A stretch of DNA of 64,000 nt. Source: Gemmatimonadota bacterium (GTDB lineage Bacteria > Gemmatimonadota > Gemmatimonadetes > Longimicrobiales > Gaopeijiaceae). The stretch spans positions 40,493 to 104,492 of the forward strand of contig SHZR01000007.1 of NCBI GenBank assembly GCA_009692205.1, given 5' to 3'. The notes beneath the pieces were generated by a model that saw only the letters and a list, made by a program, of their open reading frames with translations, searched no databases and was not told the DNA's origin. Positions 38,603 through 49,000 of the stretch are shown in pieces; positions within the stretch are counted from its first letter, which is position 1; each line of letters starts with the position of its first letter. The translations under genes and the position numbers were made by a program.

Positions 38603-39025
38603 ATGGTGACCCGAGAGGATCTCGAGAGCTACCTGCTTCGCATGGACCTCGAGTACGAGGAGGTCGACCCCGGCATGTTCCTCGTCCACGGTCGGAATAG
38701 CGGCTTGTCCATGGTCGTGCACCATGCCGACGGACTCCTTCTCATCCGCATGAAGCTCATGGACCTGCCGGGGCCCGAGAACGGAAAGATCGATCTCTAT
38801 CGAACGTTGCTCGAGCTGAACGCATCGGATGTCGTGCATGGAGCCTACGGCATCGAGGAGGGGGAGCTGATCATGAGCGACACGCTCGAGCTCGAGACGC
38901 TCGACTTCCACGAGCTGCGGGCATCGATGGAGTCGATGGAGCTCGCGGCCATGGGCCACATGGAGCGGATACGCACCTTGGCCGGCGTGGTGCCGTCGGG
39001 CTCCGAAGCCAAGGTGGGAGGCTGA
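38603..39025 (+). CDS. YbjN-like protein
   Basis: 140 residues from an ATG preceded by GGAGAG. The first 110 residues form a YbjN/type III chaperone-like alpha-beta fold (EEVDPGMFLVHGRNSGLSMVV, then RTLLELNASDVVHGAYG). These folds often act as chaperones or regulators. It is two bases upstream of pspA, suggesting a functional link in membrane stress. A longer in-frame start at 38477 has no support. Confidence 0.7.
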   Translation: MVTREDLESYLLRMDLEYEEVDPGMFLVHGRNSGLSMVVHHADGLLLIRMKLMDLPGPENGKIDLYRTLLELNASDVVHGAYGIEEGELIMSDTLELETLDFHELRASMESMELAAMGHMERIRTLAGVVPSGSEAKVGG

Positions 39026-39027
39026 CC

Positions 39028-39864
39028 ATGGGCATCTTCACCAAGCTGTCGACGGTCATCAAGTCGAACATCAACGACTTGATCTCTCGGGCCGAAAATC
39101 CCGAGAAGATGCTGAACCAGATCATCCTGGACATGCGCGACCAGCTCGCCAAGGCGAAGCGCGAGGTAGCGGCCGCGATCGCCGACGAGCGCAAGCTCAA
39201 GACCCAGGCGGAGGCCGAGGCCAAGCAGGCGCGCGATTGGCAGCATCGCGCGATGCTGGCCGTGAAGGAGGGCCGGGACGACCTCGCCAAGCAGGCGCTC
39301 ATCCGCCAGCAGGAGCACAGCGAGCGCGGGCAGATGCTCCAGCAGACTTGGGAGACGCACTCCGCGGAGACCGAGAAGCTCAAGGGCTCCCTGCGGCAGT
39401 TGAACGACAAGATCGAGGAGGCCAAGCGCAAGCGGAACCTGCTCGTCGCCAAGCAGAAGCGCGCGCAGGCGCAGCGCCGGATCCACGAGACCATGTCGGG
39501 CCTCTCCGACACGTCGGCCTTCGAGACGTTCAATCGGATGGCCGAGAAGATCGAGGACGAGGAGCGTCGCACGGTCGCGGAGGCCGAGGTCACCGAAGCG
39601 ATCACCGGCGATACGCTCGAGAGCCAGTTCATCAAGCTCGAGGCGGGCACCGGTGGTGCGGACGTCGAGGGCAGGCTCATGGCGCTCAAGGCCGAGATGG
39701 GCCTGATCGCGCCGCCCAAGCCGGCGGACCAGGCCAAGCAGCTTGGCACCGGGAACAGCGGCGTGCACGACGCCGACGTCGAGGAGATTTCCGACGCCGA
39801 CGCGGCTTCGATCCCCGAGGCGCAGCTCCTCTCCGAGTTCGACAAGCTCGAGAAGCAGTCGTAG
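39028..39864 (+). CDS. pspA: Phage shock protein A/IM30 (ESCRT-III-like)
   Basis: 278 residues, nearly all helical and coiled-coil. The N-terminal GIFTKLSTVIKSNINDLISR amphipathic helix binds stressed membrane, and ENPEKMLNQIILDMRDQLAK is the family signature. It builds filaments on the inner membrane under stress. No pspB, pspC or pspF is present. The stop shares a base with the aminotransferase GTG. Confidence 0.96.
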   Translation: MGIFTKLSTVIKSNINDLISRAENPEKMLNQIILDMRDQLAKAKREVAAAIADERKLKTQAEAEAKQARDWQHRAMLAVKEGRDDLAKQALIRQQEHSERGQMLQQTWETHSAETEKLKGSLRQLNDKIEEAKRKRNLLVAKQKRAQAQRRIHETMSGLSDTSAFETFNRMAEKIEDEERRTVAEAEVTEAITGDTLESQFIKLEAGTGGADVEGRLMALKAEMGLIAPPKPADQAKQLGTGNSGVHDADVEEISDADAASIPEAQLLSEFDKLEKQS

Positions 39865-40736
39865 TGAGCACCGTCTACCTCGGCGGCGACTTCGTTCCGA
39901 AGTCGGAAGCCGTGGTCTCGGTGGACGACCGCGGCTTCCTGCTGGGCGACGGCGTCTACGAGGTGGTGCCGTTCTACGAGGGCGTGCCGTTCTTCATGGA
40001 TCGGCATCTCGCGCGACTGAGGCGGAGCCTCGCCGAGGTGCGCATCGATTTCGACACGTCGGGCGTGCCGGACGTCGCGCGCAGGCTGGTGACCGTCAAC
40101 GGACTCGACCGCGCCGACCGCTCGATCGTGTACCTGCAGGTGACGCGAGGGGTGGCTCCGCGGACGCACTACTTCCCGGAGAAGCCGGTCCCTCCGACCG
40201 TGTACGGTTTCGCCAAGGCCTGGAGTCGGCCGGCGGACGCGGTCTGGAATCGGGGGTTCACGGCGATCACCGTGCCCGACCGGCGCTGGATGCGTGTCGA
40301 CATCAAGACGATCAACCTCCTGCCCAACGCGCTCGCGTTCCAGGCTGCGAAGGACGTCGGCGTCGACGACGCGATCCTCGTGCGCGACGGGGTCGCCATC
40401 GAGGGAGCCCACCAGAACTTCTGGGGCGTCTTCGACGGCACCGCGGTCACGCATCCCGAGACCAACCTCGTCCTCTCGGGCATCACGAGGGGTGTGGTGC
40501 TGGAGGTCGCGCGCGCCCAGGGCATTCCGGTCGAGGAGCGCCCTATTCAGGTGGAGGAGCTGGCGCACGCGGAGGAGCTCTTCTTCACGGGTGCCACGGG
40601 AGAGGTACGGCCCTGCGTTCAGGTGGACGGGAAGCCGATCGGTGACGGCCGCGTCGGCGCGGTCACGCGCGCGCTCTCGGACGCGTTCCTCGCGCTCGTC
40701 GAGCGGACCAAGGAGGCGGCGGCGGTCGTGCGATGA
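39864..40736 (+). CDS. Class IV (D-amino acid/branched-chain) aminotransferase
   Basis: 290 residues from a GTG overlapping the pspA stop. The PLP lysine is Lys148 in VDIKTINLLPN, followed by DAILVRDGVAIEGAHQNFWGV and TGATGEVRPC. The R-H residues (DRHLARLRRSL) and overall form match D-alanine aminotransferase best; branched-chain or aminodeoxychorismate lyase activity cannot be excluded. D-amino acid metabolism would fit the envelope theme. Confidence 0.9.
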   Translation: MSTVYLGGDFVPKSEAVVSVDDRGFLLGDGVYEVVPFYEGVPFFMDRHLARLRRSLAEVRIDFDTSGVPDVARRLVTVNGLDRADRSIVYLQVTRGVAPRTHYFPEKPVPPTVYGFAKAWSRPADAVWNRGFTAITVPDRRWMRVDIKTINLLPNALAFQAAKDVGVDDAILVRDGVAIEGAHQNFWGVFDGTAVTHPETNLVLSGITRGVVLEVARAQGIPVEERPIQVEELAHAEELFFTGATGEVRPCVQVDGKPIGDGRVGAVTRALSDAFLALVERTKEAAAVVR

Positions 40737-41752
40737 GGCGCCGCGCGCGCGCCGCGCTTGTGGCGGCGCTCCTAGCGCCTCTGCTCATGAGCGCGTGCCT
40801 CAGGCCCACGGGACCAGGCGTGTCGGGTCTCGTCGACCTGTCGGCCGACGGGACGGCTGCCCTCCGCGCCGTCTATCTCGGGAGCGGCGGCTGGATTCTC
40901 GAGCACCAGGGCGACGTCGTCCTGACCGGGCCGCTGTTCACGAATCCCGGCCTCGTCACCACCGGCCTGCTGCCGATCCGCTCCGATACGGCGATCGTGG
41001 ACCGGTACATGGGTCGCTACGACGTGAGCTCGGCCGTCGCGATCCTCGTGGGGCACGCGCACTACGATCACCTCATGGACGTGCCGCGGGTGGCGGCGCG
41101 CCACGCGCCCGCCGCGCGCATCGTCGGCAGCCGGACCGTCGCCAACACGCTCGGCACGTGGTCGGGGATGGCAGGCCGCATCGACCTGGTCGACGACTCT
41201 GCGGGCGACCAACGCACAGTGGGGCGCTGGCTGTGGTACGGGGACCGCGTGCGCGTCATGGCGCTCCGGTCGCACCACGCACCGCACTTCGACGGCTACA
41301 CGCTCTACCGCGGCACGCGCGACACCCCACGGACCGAGGAGCCCGCCTGGGCGACGGATTGGGTGGATGGGGAGACGTACGCGTTCCTGATCGACTTCAT
41401 GGCGACCGAGGACTCGATCGCGTTTCGCGTCTACTACCAGGACGCGGTGGCGCCGCCGCCGTCCGCGTTCGCGCCCGAAGCGCTCATCGCCGAGCGCCCC
41501 GTCGACGTCGCGATCCTGGTGCCCGCGACGTTCGACCAGGTCGATTGGCACCCCGAGGCGCTCGTGGAGAACCTCCGGCCGCGGAGTGTGCTCCTCGGGC
41601 ACTGGGAGGACTTCTTCTCACCCATGGACGCGCCGACGCGCTCCATGCGGCTCACGGACATCCGGCACTTCGAGCGACGACTCGAGCGCGTGTTCGACGG
41701 CGAGTGGTGGCGGCCCGACCGCTGGACCGAGTTGCGACTGCCGCGAGGCTGA
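40733..41752 (+). CDS. Metallo-beta-lactamase-fold lipoprotein
   Basis: 339 residues; the ATG overlaps the aminotransferase stop. The N-terminus (ALVAALLAPLLMSAC) is lipoprotein-like, with Cys22 as candidate lipidation site. The metal motif is HAHYDH with His108, His110, Asp112 and His113, followed by later metal ligands (RSHHAPHFDGY and VLLGHWEDF). The fold is related to the UlaG/NAPE-PLD group of hydrolases. Function unknown. Confidence 0.82.
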   Translation: MRRRARAALVAALLAPLLMSACLRPTGPGVSGLVDLSADGTAALRAVYLGSGGWILEHQGDVVLTGPLFTNPGLVTTGLLPIRSDTAIVDRYMGRYDVSSAVAILVGHAHYDHLMDVPRVAARHAPAARIVGSRTVANTLGTWSGMAGRIDLVDDSAGDQRTVGRWLWYGDRVRVMALRSHHAPHFDGYTLYRGTRDTPRTEEPAWATDWVDGETYAFLIDFMATEDSIAFRVYYQDAVAPPPSAFAPEALIAERPVDVAILVPATFDQVDWHPEALVENLRPRSVLLGHWEDFFSPMDAPTRSMRLTDIRHFERRLERVFDGEWWRPDRWTELRLPRG

Positions 41753-41756
41753 CGCC

Positions 41757-42637
41757 CTACTTGGCTCCCTTCGCGGATATGTAGAGCGTCGCGCTCGAGA
41801 GATCGCCGTCGCTGTATGTGCCTACCCAGATGTTGTACAGGCCGGCACCCGCGTTGGGGATCGTGACCACGGGATTGCTATCGCCGAGTGAGTCGTCGTC
41901 GCAAATCCACGAGGCGTCTGGCGGTTGATGAGCAGTGTCGTGTCCTCGTCGGAGCGCACGAAGAAGTAGAGGGCGCTGCCCGAGCCCGAGTACGTGAGGT
42001 TGTAGTCGGGTGCCCGAGCCACGTAGCCGTACCCGCAGCCCGTGACGTCGACGTCCACGCTGCCGCCCGCCGAGATGGACACGGTGTGGGGGTCGGTGGA
42101 GAAGGGCGCGATGAGCGACACGCGGCCGTACGTGGGCTCGAGGGAGAGGTCGGGCATGCCCGACGAGGAGCTCGCGGTGCTGCCCGAGCCCGGGTTGGAC
42201 TCCGAGATGTACAGGGTGGCGTTCTGGTAGGTCCCCTGCGTGTAGGAGCCCACGAAGACCAAGTAGAGGCCGTCTCCGGCGTTCGGGATCTGGACGAGCG
42301 GGTTCAGGTCAGTATGGCTGTCATCGTCACAGACCCACTCATCGTCAGGTTTGAGGACCGCGAGCATCGTGTCACCGTCCCCCTCCGCGTAGACGTAGAG
42401 GGAGGTCGAGCCCGAGGTCGTGTACTCCAGGACCGCCGCGCCCTTGTCGTAGACGTACCCGTAATCGCCGTCGCCGTCGGAGACTTCCTCGACCGGGGCG
42501 TCACCGCCGGCCCTCACGGAGACCGTGTGCGGATCGGGCACGAAGAATTGGTCGAGGACCACCATGCTCTGCACGGCGTGCGTGGGGGCCGGCACGGCCA
42601 GCGAGCCGGCAACCAGAGGAAGCATCCAATTCCGCAT
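41757..42637 (-). pseudogene. Frameshifted secreted two-repeat protein
   Basis: Intact reading from the ATG at 42637 (AGGGAGG site eight bases upstream) gives a signal peptide (LPLVAGSLAVPAPTHA) and a first repeat containing WVCDDDSHTDLNPLVQIPNA. The second repeat breaks near 41919-41922: the frame continues as an unrelated tail. Shifting by one base restores DASWICDDDSLGDSNPVV and TIPNAGAGLYNIWVGTY, matching repeat one closely, and then reaches a stop at 41757-41759. A single missing C in GCCAG (expected GCCCAG) explains it. Restored length is about 293 residues. The repeats resemble the PPC-like folds of secreted proteins. It is either a pseudogene, a sequencing error or a phase-variable gene. 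Confidence 0.8.
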
Positions 42638-42729
42638 CGCGTGATCCTCCCTCAAGAGACGATCCGCATCACTGTCATAAGTCTAGGCGCATGCGCTGGC
42701 TATTGCACGGCTATCTGCGCAACTGGGGT

Positions 42730-44058
42730 CTAGCGGTAGATCAGGTACGGCTCCCTGAGCCGCTCGAACGCACGCTCGGCCTCGTCCCACCCCGCCGTCA
42801 GCGCTGCGGCATCCAACCCCGCTTCGATCCCCAGCCGGAGCGCGTCCGTCCCCGCCAGTCGGTTGATGTGCGCCACGTTCCAGGTCCAGTTCTGACCCGA
42901 GGCACGCCGCGCCTCGACGAGCATCACCACCGCGGCCCGAGGCGCGTCGTAGGTGGTCGTGGTGCCCACGAGTCTCACGCCGTGGACCTCCACGCCGTCG
43001 AACTTGCCGTCGGTGGGCCGCACCGGTGTGAACGTCACAGCCTCGAAGCGCACCCCCGCGATGCCGTAGCCGTTCAGGGTCGCCGCGAGCGCCTCGCCGT
43101 CCAGCCAAGGTGCGCCCACCTGCTGGAAGGCCCGGTCCGTGCCCCGGCCGACCGAGAGCGGGGTGGCCTCGAAGAGGCACGTCCCGGGGTAGGCGAGTGC
43201 GCTCTCCAGGGACGGCATGTTGGGGGAGGGGGCGATCCACGGCAGTTCCGTGTCGGCGAACGTGTCCGAGCGCGACCATCCGTCGACCGGAACGACCACG
43301 AGATCGACCTCGATGCCGAATTCGCCGACGTACAGGCGCGCGAGTTCTCCGGGCGTCATCCCGTGACGCATGGGGACGGGGAACATGCCGACGAACGTCG
43401 CGAACTCGGGGTCGAGCACGTTGCCCTGCACGACGTCGCCGCGGATCGGATTCGGGCGATCGAGCACGATGAAGGGGATGCCATTCTCGCTGGCAGCGCG
43501 CATCGAATACGCCAGTGTCGACACGTACGTGTAGTATCGCGACCCGATGTCCTGCATGTCGAAGAGGAGCACGTCGATGCCCTCGAGCATCTCGGGCGTC
43601 GGCGCGAGCGTCGCCCCGTAGAGCGAGTGGATGGGCAGCCCGGTGCGCGTGTCCACGTCGGCCTCGATCGTCGCGCCTTCCGCCGCGTCACCGCGGATGC
43701 CGTGCTCGGGCGCGTACAGCGCGACCAGGTCGAGGGCAGGGTGGTCGGCGAGCAGATCGATGTCCGACCGACGCTGGCGGTCGACGCCGGTGTGGTTCGT
43801 CACGAGACCGACGCGGCGCCCGGCCACGAGGTGGAGCGAGTCGGTGAGCAGGACCTCGATGCCGGGACGAACGTCCCGCGCCGCCGCCGCCGACCCTTCC
43901 GCGGGCGGCGCGTCCTCGCCGCCACACGCGGCCAGGAATGCGAGCACGAGGGCGAACAAACCGGCCGTGACGCGGGTTGTACGACCCGAGGGACCGGCCG
44001 CGGCGACAGGGAGCACCGTGGTCCGCCGCCTTCCGCGATGGCACTTTGTTCGTGACAT
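42730..44058 (-). CDS. namZ: Exo-beta-N-acetylmuramidase NamZ (DUF1343) lipoprotein
   Basis: 442 residues (428 if a GTG at 44016 is used). Lipobox FLAACG gives a lipidated N-terminus. DUF1343 signatures: GLVTNHTGVDRQ, ALYAPEHGIRGDAAEG, FDMQDIGSRYYTYVSTLAY, RPNPIRGDVVQG and SVGRGTDRAFQQ. Characterised members remove non-reducing-end MurNAc from peptidoglycan fragments. It diverges from two NagZ-type genes, so the cluster can strip MurNAc and GlcNAc in turn. Confidence 0.92.
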   Translation of the reverse strand: MSRTKCHRGRRRTTVLPVAAAGPSGRTTRVTAGLFALVLAFLAACGGEDAPPAEGSAAAARDVRPGIEVLLTDSLHLVAGRRVGLVTNHTGVDRQRRSDIDLLADHPALDLVALYAPEHGIRGDAAEGATIEADVDTRTGLPIHSLYGATLAPTPEMLEGIDVLLFDMQDIGSRYYTYVSTLAYSMRAASENGIPFIVLDRPNPIRGDVVQGNVLDPEFATFVGMFPVPMRHGMTPGELARLYVGEFGIEVDLVVVPVDGWSRSDTFADTELPWIAPSPNMPSLESALAYPGTCLFEATPLSVGRGTDRAFQQVGAPWLDGEALAATLNGYGIAGVRFEAVTFTPVRPTDGKFDGVEVHGVRLVGTTTTYDAPRAAVVMLVEARRASGQNWTWNVAHINRLAGTDALRLGIEAGLDAAALTAGWDEAERAFERLREPYLIYR

Positions 44059-44070
44059 GCGGCAAGCATC

Positions 44071-44088
44071 GGCGCCACATTGGGCGCC
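44071..44088. promoter_or_regulatory. Inverted repeat in the namZ/nagZ divergent region
   Basis: GGCGCC repeats at 44071-44076 and 44083-44088, separated by six bases, lie in the 68-bp divergent intergenic region. It is a candidate operator for coordinate control; the arms are short. Confidence 0.3.
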
Positions 44089-44126
44089 GTCAACGCATTC
44101 GTCCCAGGCCGAGTGACATTTCTTTG

Positions 44127-46037
44127 ATGGCGCGCCGAATGTTTCTCCATGCCGGCCCCGCGGCCCGACGCACGGCGGTAGTCGCCCTCGGGGCGATCTT
44201 CGCGGCTTGCGGGTCGGTGACGTGGGGTAGGCAGGCAGCGTCGCCCGAGCCGGTGGTAGAGGCGCAGGTCGAGCCCGTCGTGGTCGCGCTTCCGGATCCG
44301 GAACCGATGCCAGCTCCGGAGCCCGTTCGGCCGCCTCCCGACGCCCGCACGTGGGCCGAGCGCACGTTCGACGAGCTGACGCTCCGCGAGAAGGTGGGTC
44401 AGCTCATCATGCCGTGGGTGCTCGGCGACTACGCGCCCGAGGGCTCCGCGAGCCACGAGCGCATGTCCGAATACGTGTTCAATCAGGGAATCGGCGGCGT
44501 CATCATGTCGGTCGGTACGCCCCTGGAAGTAGCGGCCAAGCTGAACGACCTCCAGGGGCATGCGAAGATCCCGCTGCTGGTCGGGGCCGACCTCGAGACG
44601 GGCGCCGGCTTCCGCATGCGCGGCGCCGTCTACATGCCGGGCTCGATCGACCTCGGCGGCGCGACCACGTTCCCGTCCCTGATGGCGGTCGGCGCCGCGG
44701 GCGACGAGCGCCTCGCGTACGAGATGGGTCGCGTCACTGCGCTCGAGGCGCGGGCCGTGGGCATCCATATTCCGTTCGCTCCCGTTCTCGACGTCAACAA
44801 CAACCCAGAGAACCCGATCATCAACGTGCGCTCGTTCGGAGAGAGCCCGACCGACGTGTCACGCATGGGTCTCGCGTTCATCCGGGGCGTGCAGGAGAAC
44901 GGCGCGATCGCCACGGGCAAGCACTTTCCCGGCCACGGCGACACCGACATCGACTCCCACATGGCGCTGCCCGTCATCCTCCATGACCGGGCGCGCATGG
45001 ACTCCGTCGAGTTGCGTCCGTTCCAGGACGCGATCGATGCGGGCATCGGCGCGATCATGACCGCGCACATCTCGGTGCCATCCATGAATGGCGGCACCCG
45101 CGAGCCGTCGACGCTCTCGGCGATGGTGCTCACGACGGTGCTCCGCGAAGAGATGGGCTTCGACGGGCTGATCTTCACGGATGCCATGGACATGAGTGCC
45201 ATCGCCCGACAGCACAGCGCGGGAGAGGCGGCGGTGCGCGCGGTGGAGGCGGGTGCCGACGTGATCCTCATGCCACCCGATGTCGCGCTGGCGGTCGAGG
45301 GGATTGTGGAGGCCGTTCACTCGGGCAGGCTGAGCGAGGCCCGCATCGACGTGTCGGTTCGGCGCATCCTCGAGACGAAGGCGTCGCTCGGGCTACCCGC
45401 TCAGCGCTTCGTCCCGCTCGACCGGATCGGCTCCGTGGTGGGTATCCCCGAGAACATCGCCGTCGCCAACGAGATCGCCGAGCGCTCGATCACTCTGCTG
45501 AAGAACGATCGGAATCTGCTGCCCCTGCGAGGCACGCGGTCGGCCTCGGTGCTGTCGGTTTCGTTTCGGGGCGAATCGAACCTCTTGGCGGGGCGGTACT
45601 TCAACCGCGTGCTGAGGGAGACCTACCCGAGGCTGACCAGCGTGGACGTCGACTCGAACGCGGACGAGGAGACGTACGCCAGCGTGCTCCGTCGCGTGCG
45701 CGGCCAGGATCTCGTCGTGGTCAGCACCTATTCGTCGTACGCGGGCGCCGTCGACGCGCTCGACGAGCTCGCGGAGTTCGTCGAGCAGGTCCGCCGGACC
45801 GGAGTCCCGCACGTCGTGATCTCGTTCGGGAATCCGTACCTCATCTCGAGCTTCCCCGAGACGCAGGCCTACATGCTTGCGTGGAACGGCTCGGAGGCGA
45901 GCCAGCGGGCCGCGGCGGGCGCGCTTCTCGGCGGGTTCGACATCGTCGGCCACGTTCCCACGTCGATTCCACCCCTCTTCGAGCTCGGCGATGGGCTGCA
46001 GGTGCCCATGAAAGCCCTAGCCGCCGTTGACCGGTAG
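44127..46037 (+). CDS. nagZ: GH3 beta-N-acetylglucosaminidase lipoprotein (NagZ type)
   Basis: 636 residues. Lipobox ALGAIFAAC, then a Pro/Glu-rich linker (about 40-70). The GH3 domain carries the NagZ catalytic loop KHFPGHGDTDIDSH (Lys265, His270, Asp272) and nucleophile Asp352 in FTDAMDM. A GH3 C-terminal domain follows. The size and lipid anchor match the secreted NagZ of Bacillus subtilis rather than the 340-residue cytoplasmic NagZ of Enterobacteria. It removes non-reducing GlcNAc from muropeptides. It overlaps the next gene by 11 bp. Confidence 0.95.
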   Translation: MARRMFLHAGPAARRTAVVALGAIFAACGSVTWGRQAASPEPVVEAQVEPVVVALPDPEPMPAPEPVRPPPDARTWAERTFDELTLREKVGQLIMPWVLGDYAPEGSASHERMSEYVFNQGIGGVIMSVGTPLEVAAKLNDLQGHAKIPLLVGADLETGAGFRMRGAVYMPGSIDLGGATTFPSLMAVGAAGDERLAYEMGRVTALEARAVGIHIPFAPVLDVNNNPENPIINVRSFGESPTDVSRMGLAFIRGVQENGAIATGKHFPGHGDTDIDSHMALPVILHDRARMDSVELRPFQDAIDAGIGAIMTAHISVPSMNGGTREPSTLSAMVLTTVLREEMGFDGLIFTDAMDMSAIARQHSAGEAAVRAVEAGADVILMPPDVALAVEGIVEAVHSGRLSEARIDVSVRRILETKASLGLPAQRFVPLDRIGSVVGIPENIAVANEIAERSITLLKNDRNLLPLRGTRSASVLSVSFRGESNLLAGRYFNRVLRETYPRLTSVDVDSNADEETYASVLRRVRGQDLVVVSTYSSYAGAVDALDELAEFVEQVRRTGVPHVVISFGNPYLISSFPETQAYMLAWNGSEASQRAAAGALLGGFDIVGHVPTSIPPLFELGDGLQVPMKALAAVDR

Positions 46038-49000
46038 CGCGCGATCGCTCTGGGCCGGGGCCCTACTTCTCGGCCTGATATCGTGCGCGAGCGGACCGGG
46101 GGCCGATGGCGAGCCACTCTCTCCCGCCGCGTCGCTGGACCGGGACGCGCGAACCTGGGTGGAGCGCACCCTCGCCGAGCTCTCGGACGAGGAGCTGATC
46201 GGGCAGCTCGTCATCGAATGGATTCCCGGTGGATACGCGTCGGAGTCGAGCGCAGACTTCGCGTCGCTCGAGCGGTTGGTCGTCGAGGACCGCATCGGCG
46301 GAGTCCTGCCCTCGATCGGCACGCCGCACTCCTACGCGGCTAAGCTAAACGCGCTCCAGGCGTTGGCCGAAGTGCCGCTCCTCGTCGTGTCCGATTTCGA
46401 GAACGGCGGGCCGGGGATGCGCATCAACGGGTCCTACGCGCTCCCGTCGATGCTTCCCCAGGGAGGCGGCACGGTCTTTCCCCCGACGATGGCGTTCGGC
46501 GCCATCGTCGATCCGCGCTTCGCGTTCGAGTACGGCAGGATCACCGCGCTGGAGGCGCGCGCGAGCGGGGTGCACCTGCTGTTCGCGCCCGTGCTCGACG
46601 TGAACTCCAATCCGGACAACCCGGTCATCGCCACGCGCTCGTTCGGCGCCGACCCCGCGGCGGTGGCCGAGCTCGGCGCCGCCTTCGTGCGTGGGGCTCG
46701 GGCGGGCGGCTCCTTCGCGACCGGAAAGCACTTTCCGGGCCACGGCGACACGGGCACGGACTCGCACGTCGGCCTGCCCGTGGTGGCTGCCGACCGAGCG
46801 CGGCTCGACCAAGTGGAGCTGGTGCCGTTCGTCCGCGCGATCGAGGAAGGCGTCGACGCCATCATGACGGCGCATGTGCAGGTGCCTGGCGTTCTCGGCG
46901 TGGGGGCGCCCCCCGCGACGCTGTCGCCCGAGTTCCTCACCGGACTCCTGCGCCAAGATCTCGGGTTCAAGGGGCTCCTGTTCACCGACGCGCTCACCAT
47001 GCGCGCCATCACGGACATGTACGGTCGGGGGGAGGAGGCGGTGCGCGCCGTGGAGGCTGGAGCGGACGTCATCCTCTCGCCCGCGAACGTGCGCGAGGCC
47101 ATGTCCGCCATGGGCGCGGCGCTCGCGACTGGCCGGCTGACGCGTGCGCGCTTGGAGGAGTCCGGACGGCGGCTCCTGGAAATGAAGGCCAGGCTCGGGC
47201 TGCATCGTGAGCGACTCGTCTCGCTCGATCGCGTGAGCGAGGTCGTCGGCTCGGGCGCGCACCTCGCGTTCGCGGACTCCGCGGCTTCACGCTCGATCAC
47301 CCTGGTCCGTGACGAGGAGGGCCTGGTGCCGCTGGCCGCGGTCGTCGCCGGCAGGACTGCGCATGTGGTCTATGCTCCGTCGTCGATGCTCTGGGCCGGC
47401 CGCGTGTTCTCGCCGGGCCTGGCCCAGCGAGTGGCGGACGTCGCCGAGGTCCGCCTCGACGAGAGGAGTGACTCGAGCGCGTTCGCAGCGGCGCGCGAGG
47501 TGCTCGAGGGGTCGGCGCGCGTCGTCGTGAGCGCGTACGTGCCGCCCTCCGCGGGCTCGCGACCCGAGGCCCTTCCGACGCGGCTCCGTGAGCTCATCGG
47601 CTCGAGCGCCGCGGCCCGCCCCACGATTCTGGTGTCCTTCGGGAGCCCCTATCTGCTCGCCGCGGTTCCCGAGGTGCGGAGCTACCTGATCGCGTGGGGA
47701 GACCGCGAGGTCTCGCAGCGCGCGGCGATCGCGGCCCTCGTGGGCGAGCAACCGATCGGTGGCCGCCTCCCGATTCCGCTTCCGCCCTTCCACGCGCTGG
47801 GCGAGGGACTGGACCGCGCGCAGGTCGTCGCTCCCGTCGCGATTGCCGCGGCGACCGACCCGCTCGCCGCCGCAGGCATCGTGGCGGGGGGAAGCCGACG
47901 GCCCGGCGGCGAAGTGCAGAGCCTCGCCGCTCCGGCCGACGTCGGCATGTCCGCCGAGGGGCTCGCCCGCGTGGACTCGATCCTGCTCGCTGCGATCGCC
48001 GACTCGGCCGCGTCCGGCGCGGCGCTCGCGATCGGGCGCCACGGCCGGCTGGTGGCGCTGCGCGGCTTCGGCGAGCTCGCGTATGGGAGCGGGCGGCCCG
48101 CGACGCCGACGTCGCTCTTCGACCTCGCGTCCGTCTCCAAGGTGGTCGGGACGACGAGCGCCGCGATGCTGCTCGTGGCCGAGGGGCGCCTCGACCTCGA
48201 CGCGACGGTGGTGTCGTACCTGCCGTGGTGGTCCCGCGGAGATCCTCGCAAGGACGCCGTGACCGTCCGCCAGCTTCTTCTCCATCGCGCTGGGCTCGCG
48301 CCCTTCCGCCAGTGGTTCTTCGACCTCGAGGGCGTGGAGGCCTATAAGGACGCCGCTGCGGATGAGCCGCTGGTGTCCGAGCCCGGGACGGTCACGACCT
48401 ACTCGGACATCGGGGCGATGACGCTCGGGTGGGTGATCGAGGAGGTGGCGGGCCCTCTCGACGAACTGCTCGAGCACCGACTGTTCGCGCCGCTCGGCAT
48501 GCGCGAGACGAGGTACCGCCCGGGCTCCGAGCTCCTCCCGCGCATCGCGGCGACCGAGCTCGACACCGTGTGGCGCCAGGAGCTCGTGTGGGGCCGCGTC
48601 CACGATGAGAATGCCGACGCCATGGGAGGCGTCGCCGGGCATGCGGGCCTCTTCAGCACCGCCGTCGACCTGTCGGTGTTCGCGCGCGCGATGCTGAACG
48701 GCGGCACGGCTCCGGCCTGTCTGCCGCCGGGAGACGGCGGCGAGCCGTGCCCCGTGGCCCGCGCCCAGAGCCGGGCGCTCTTCGACCCGGTCGTGCTGCG
48801 CGCGTTCACTGCGCGCTACGACGGCACGTCGTCTAGGGCGCTGGGATGGGACACGCCGTCCGAAGCCTCGTCGGCGGGCGACTACTTCACGGCGCGCGCC
48901 TTCGGGCACACCGGCTTCACAGGAACGTCGCTCTGGATGGATCCCGAGCTCGACCTCTGGGTCGTGCTGCTCACGAACCGCGTCCACCCGACCCGGGAGA

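Noticed and set aside
37112..38959. 615-codon open frame on the minus strand
   Set aside because: Opposite uvrA, whose motifs are complete; His/Val-rich composition typical of a GC-driven shadow.
42687..42696. Perfect palindrome GCGCATGCGC between namZ and the frameshifted gene
   Set aside because: A ten-base palindrome of this composition is expected by chance in DNA this GC-rich; no second copy or flanking promoter supports it.
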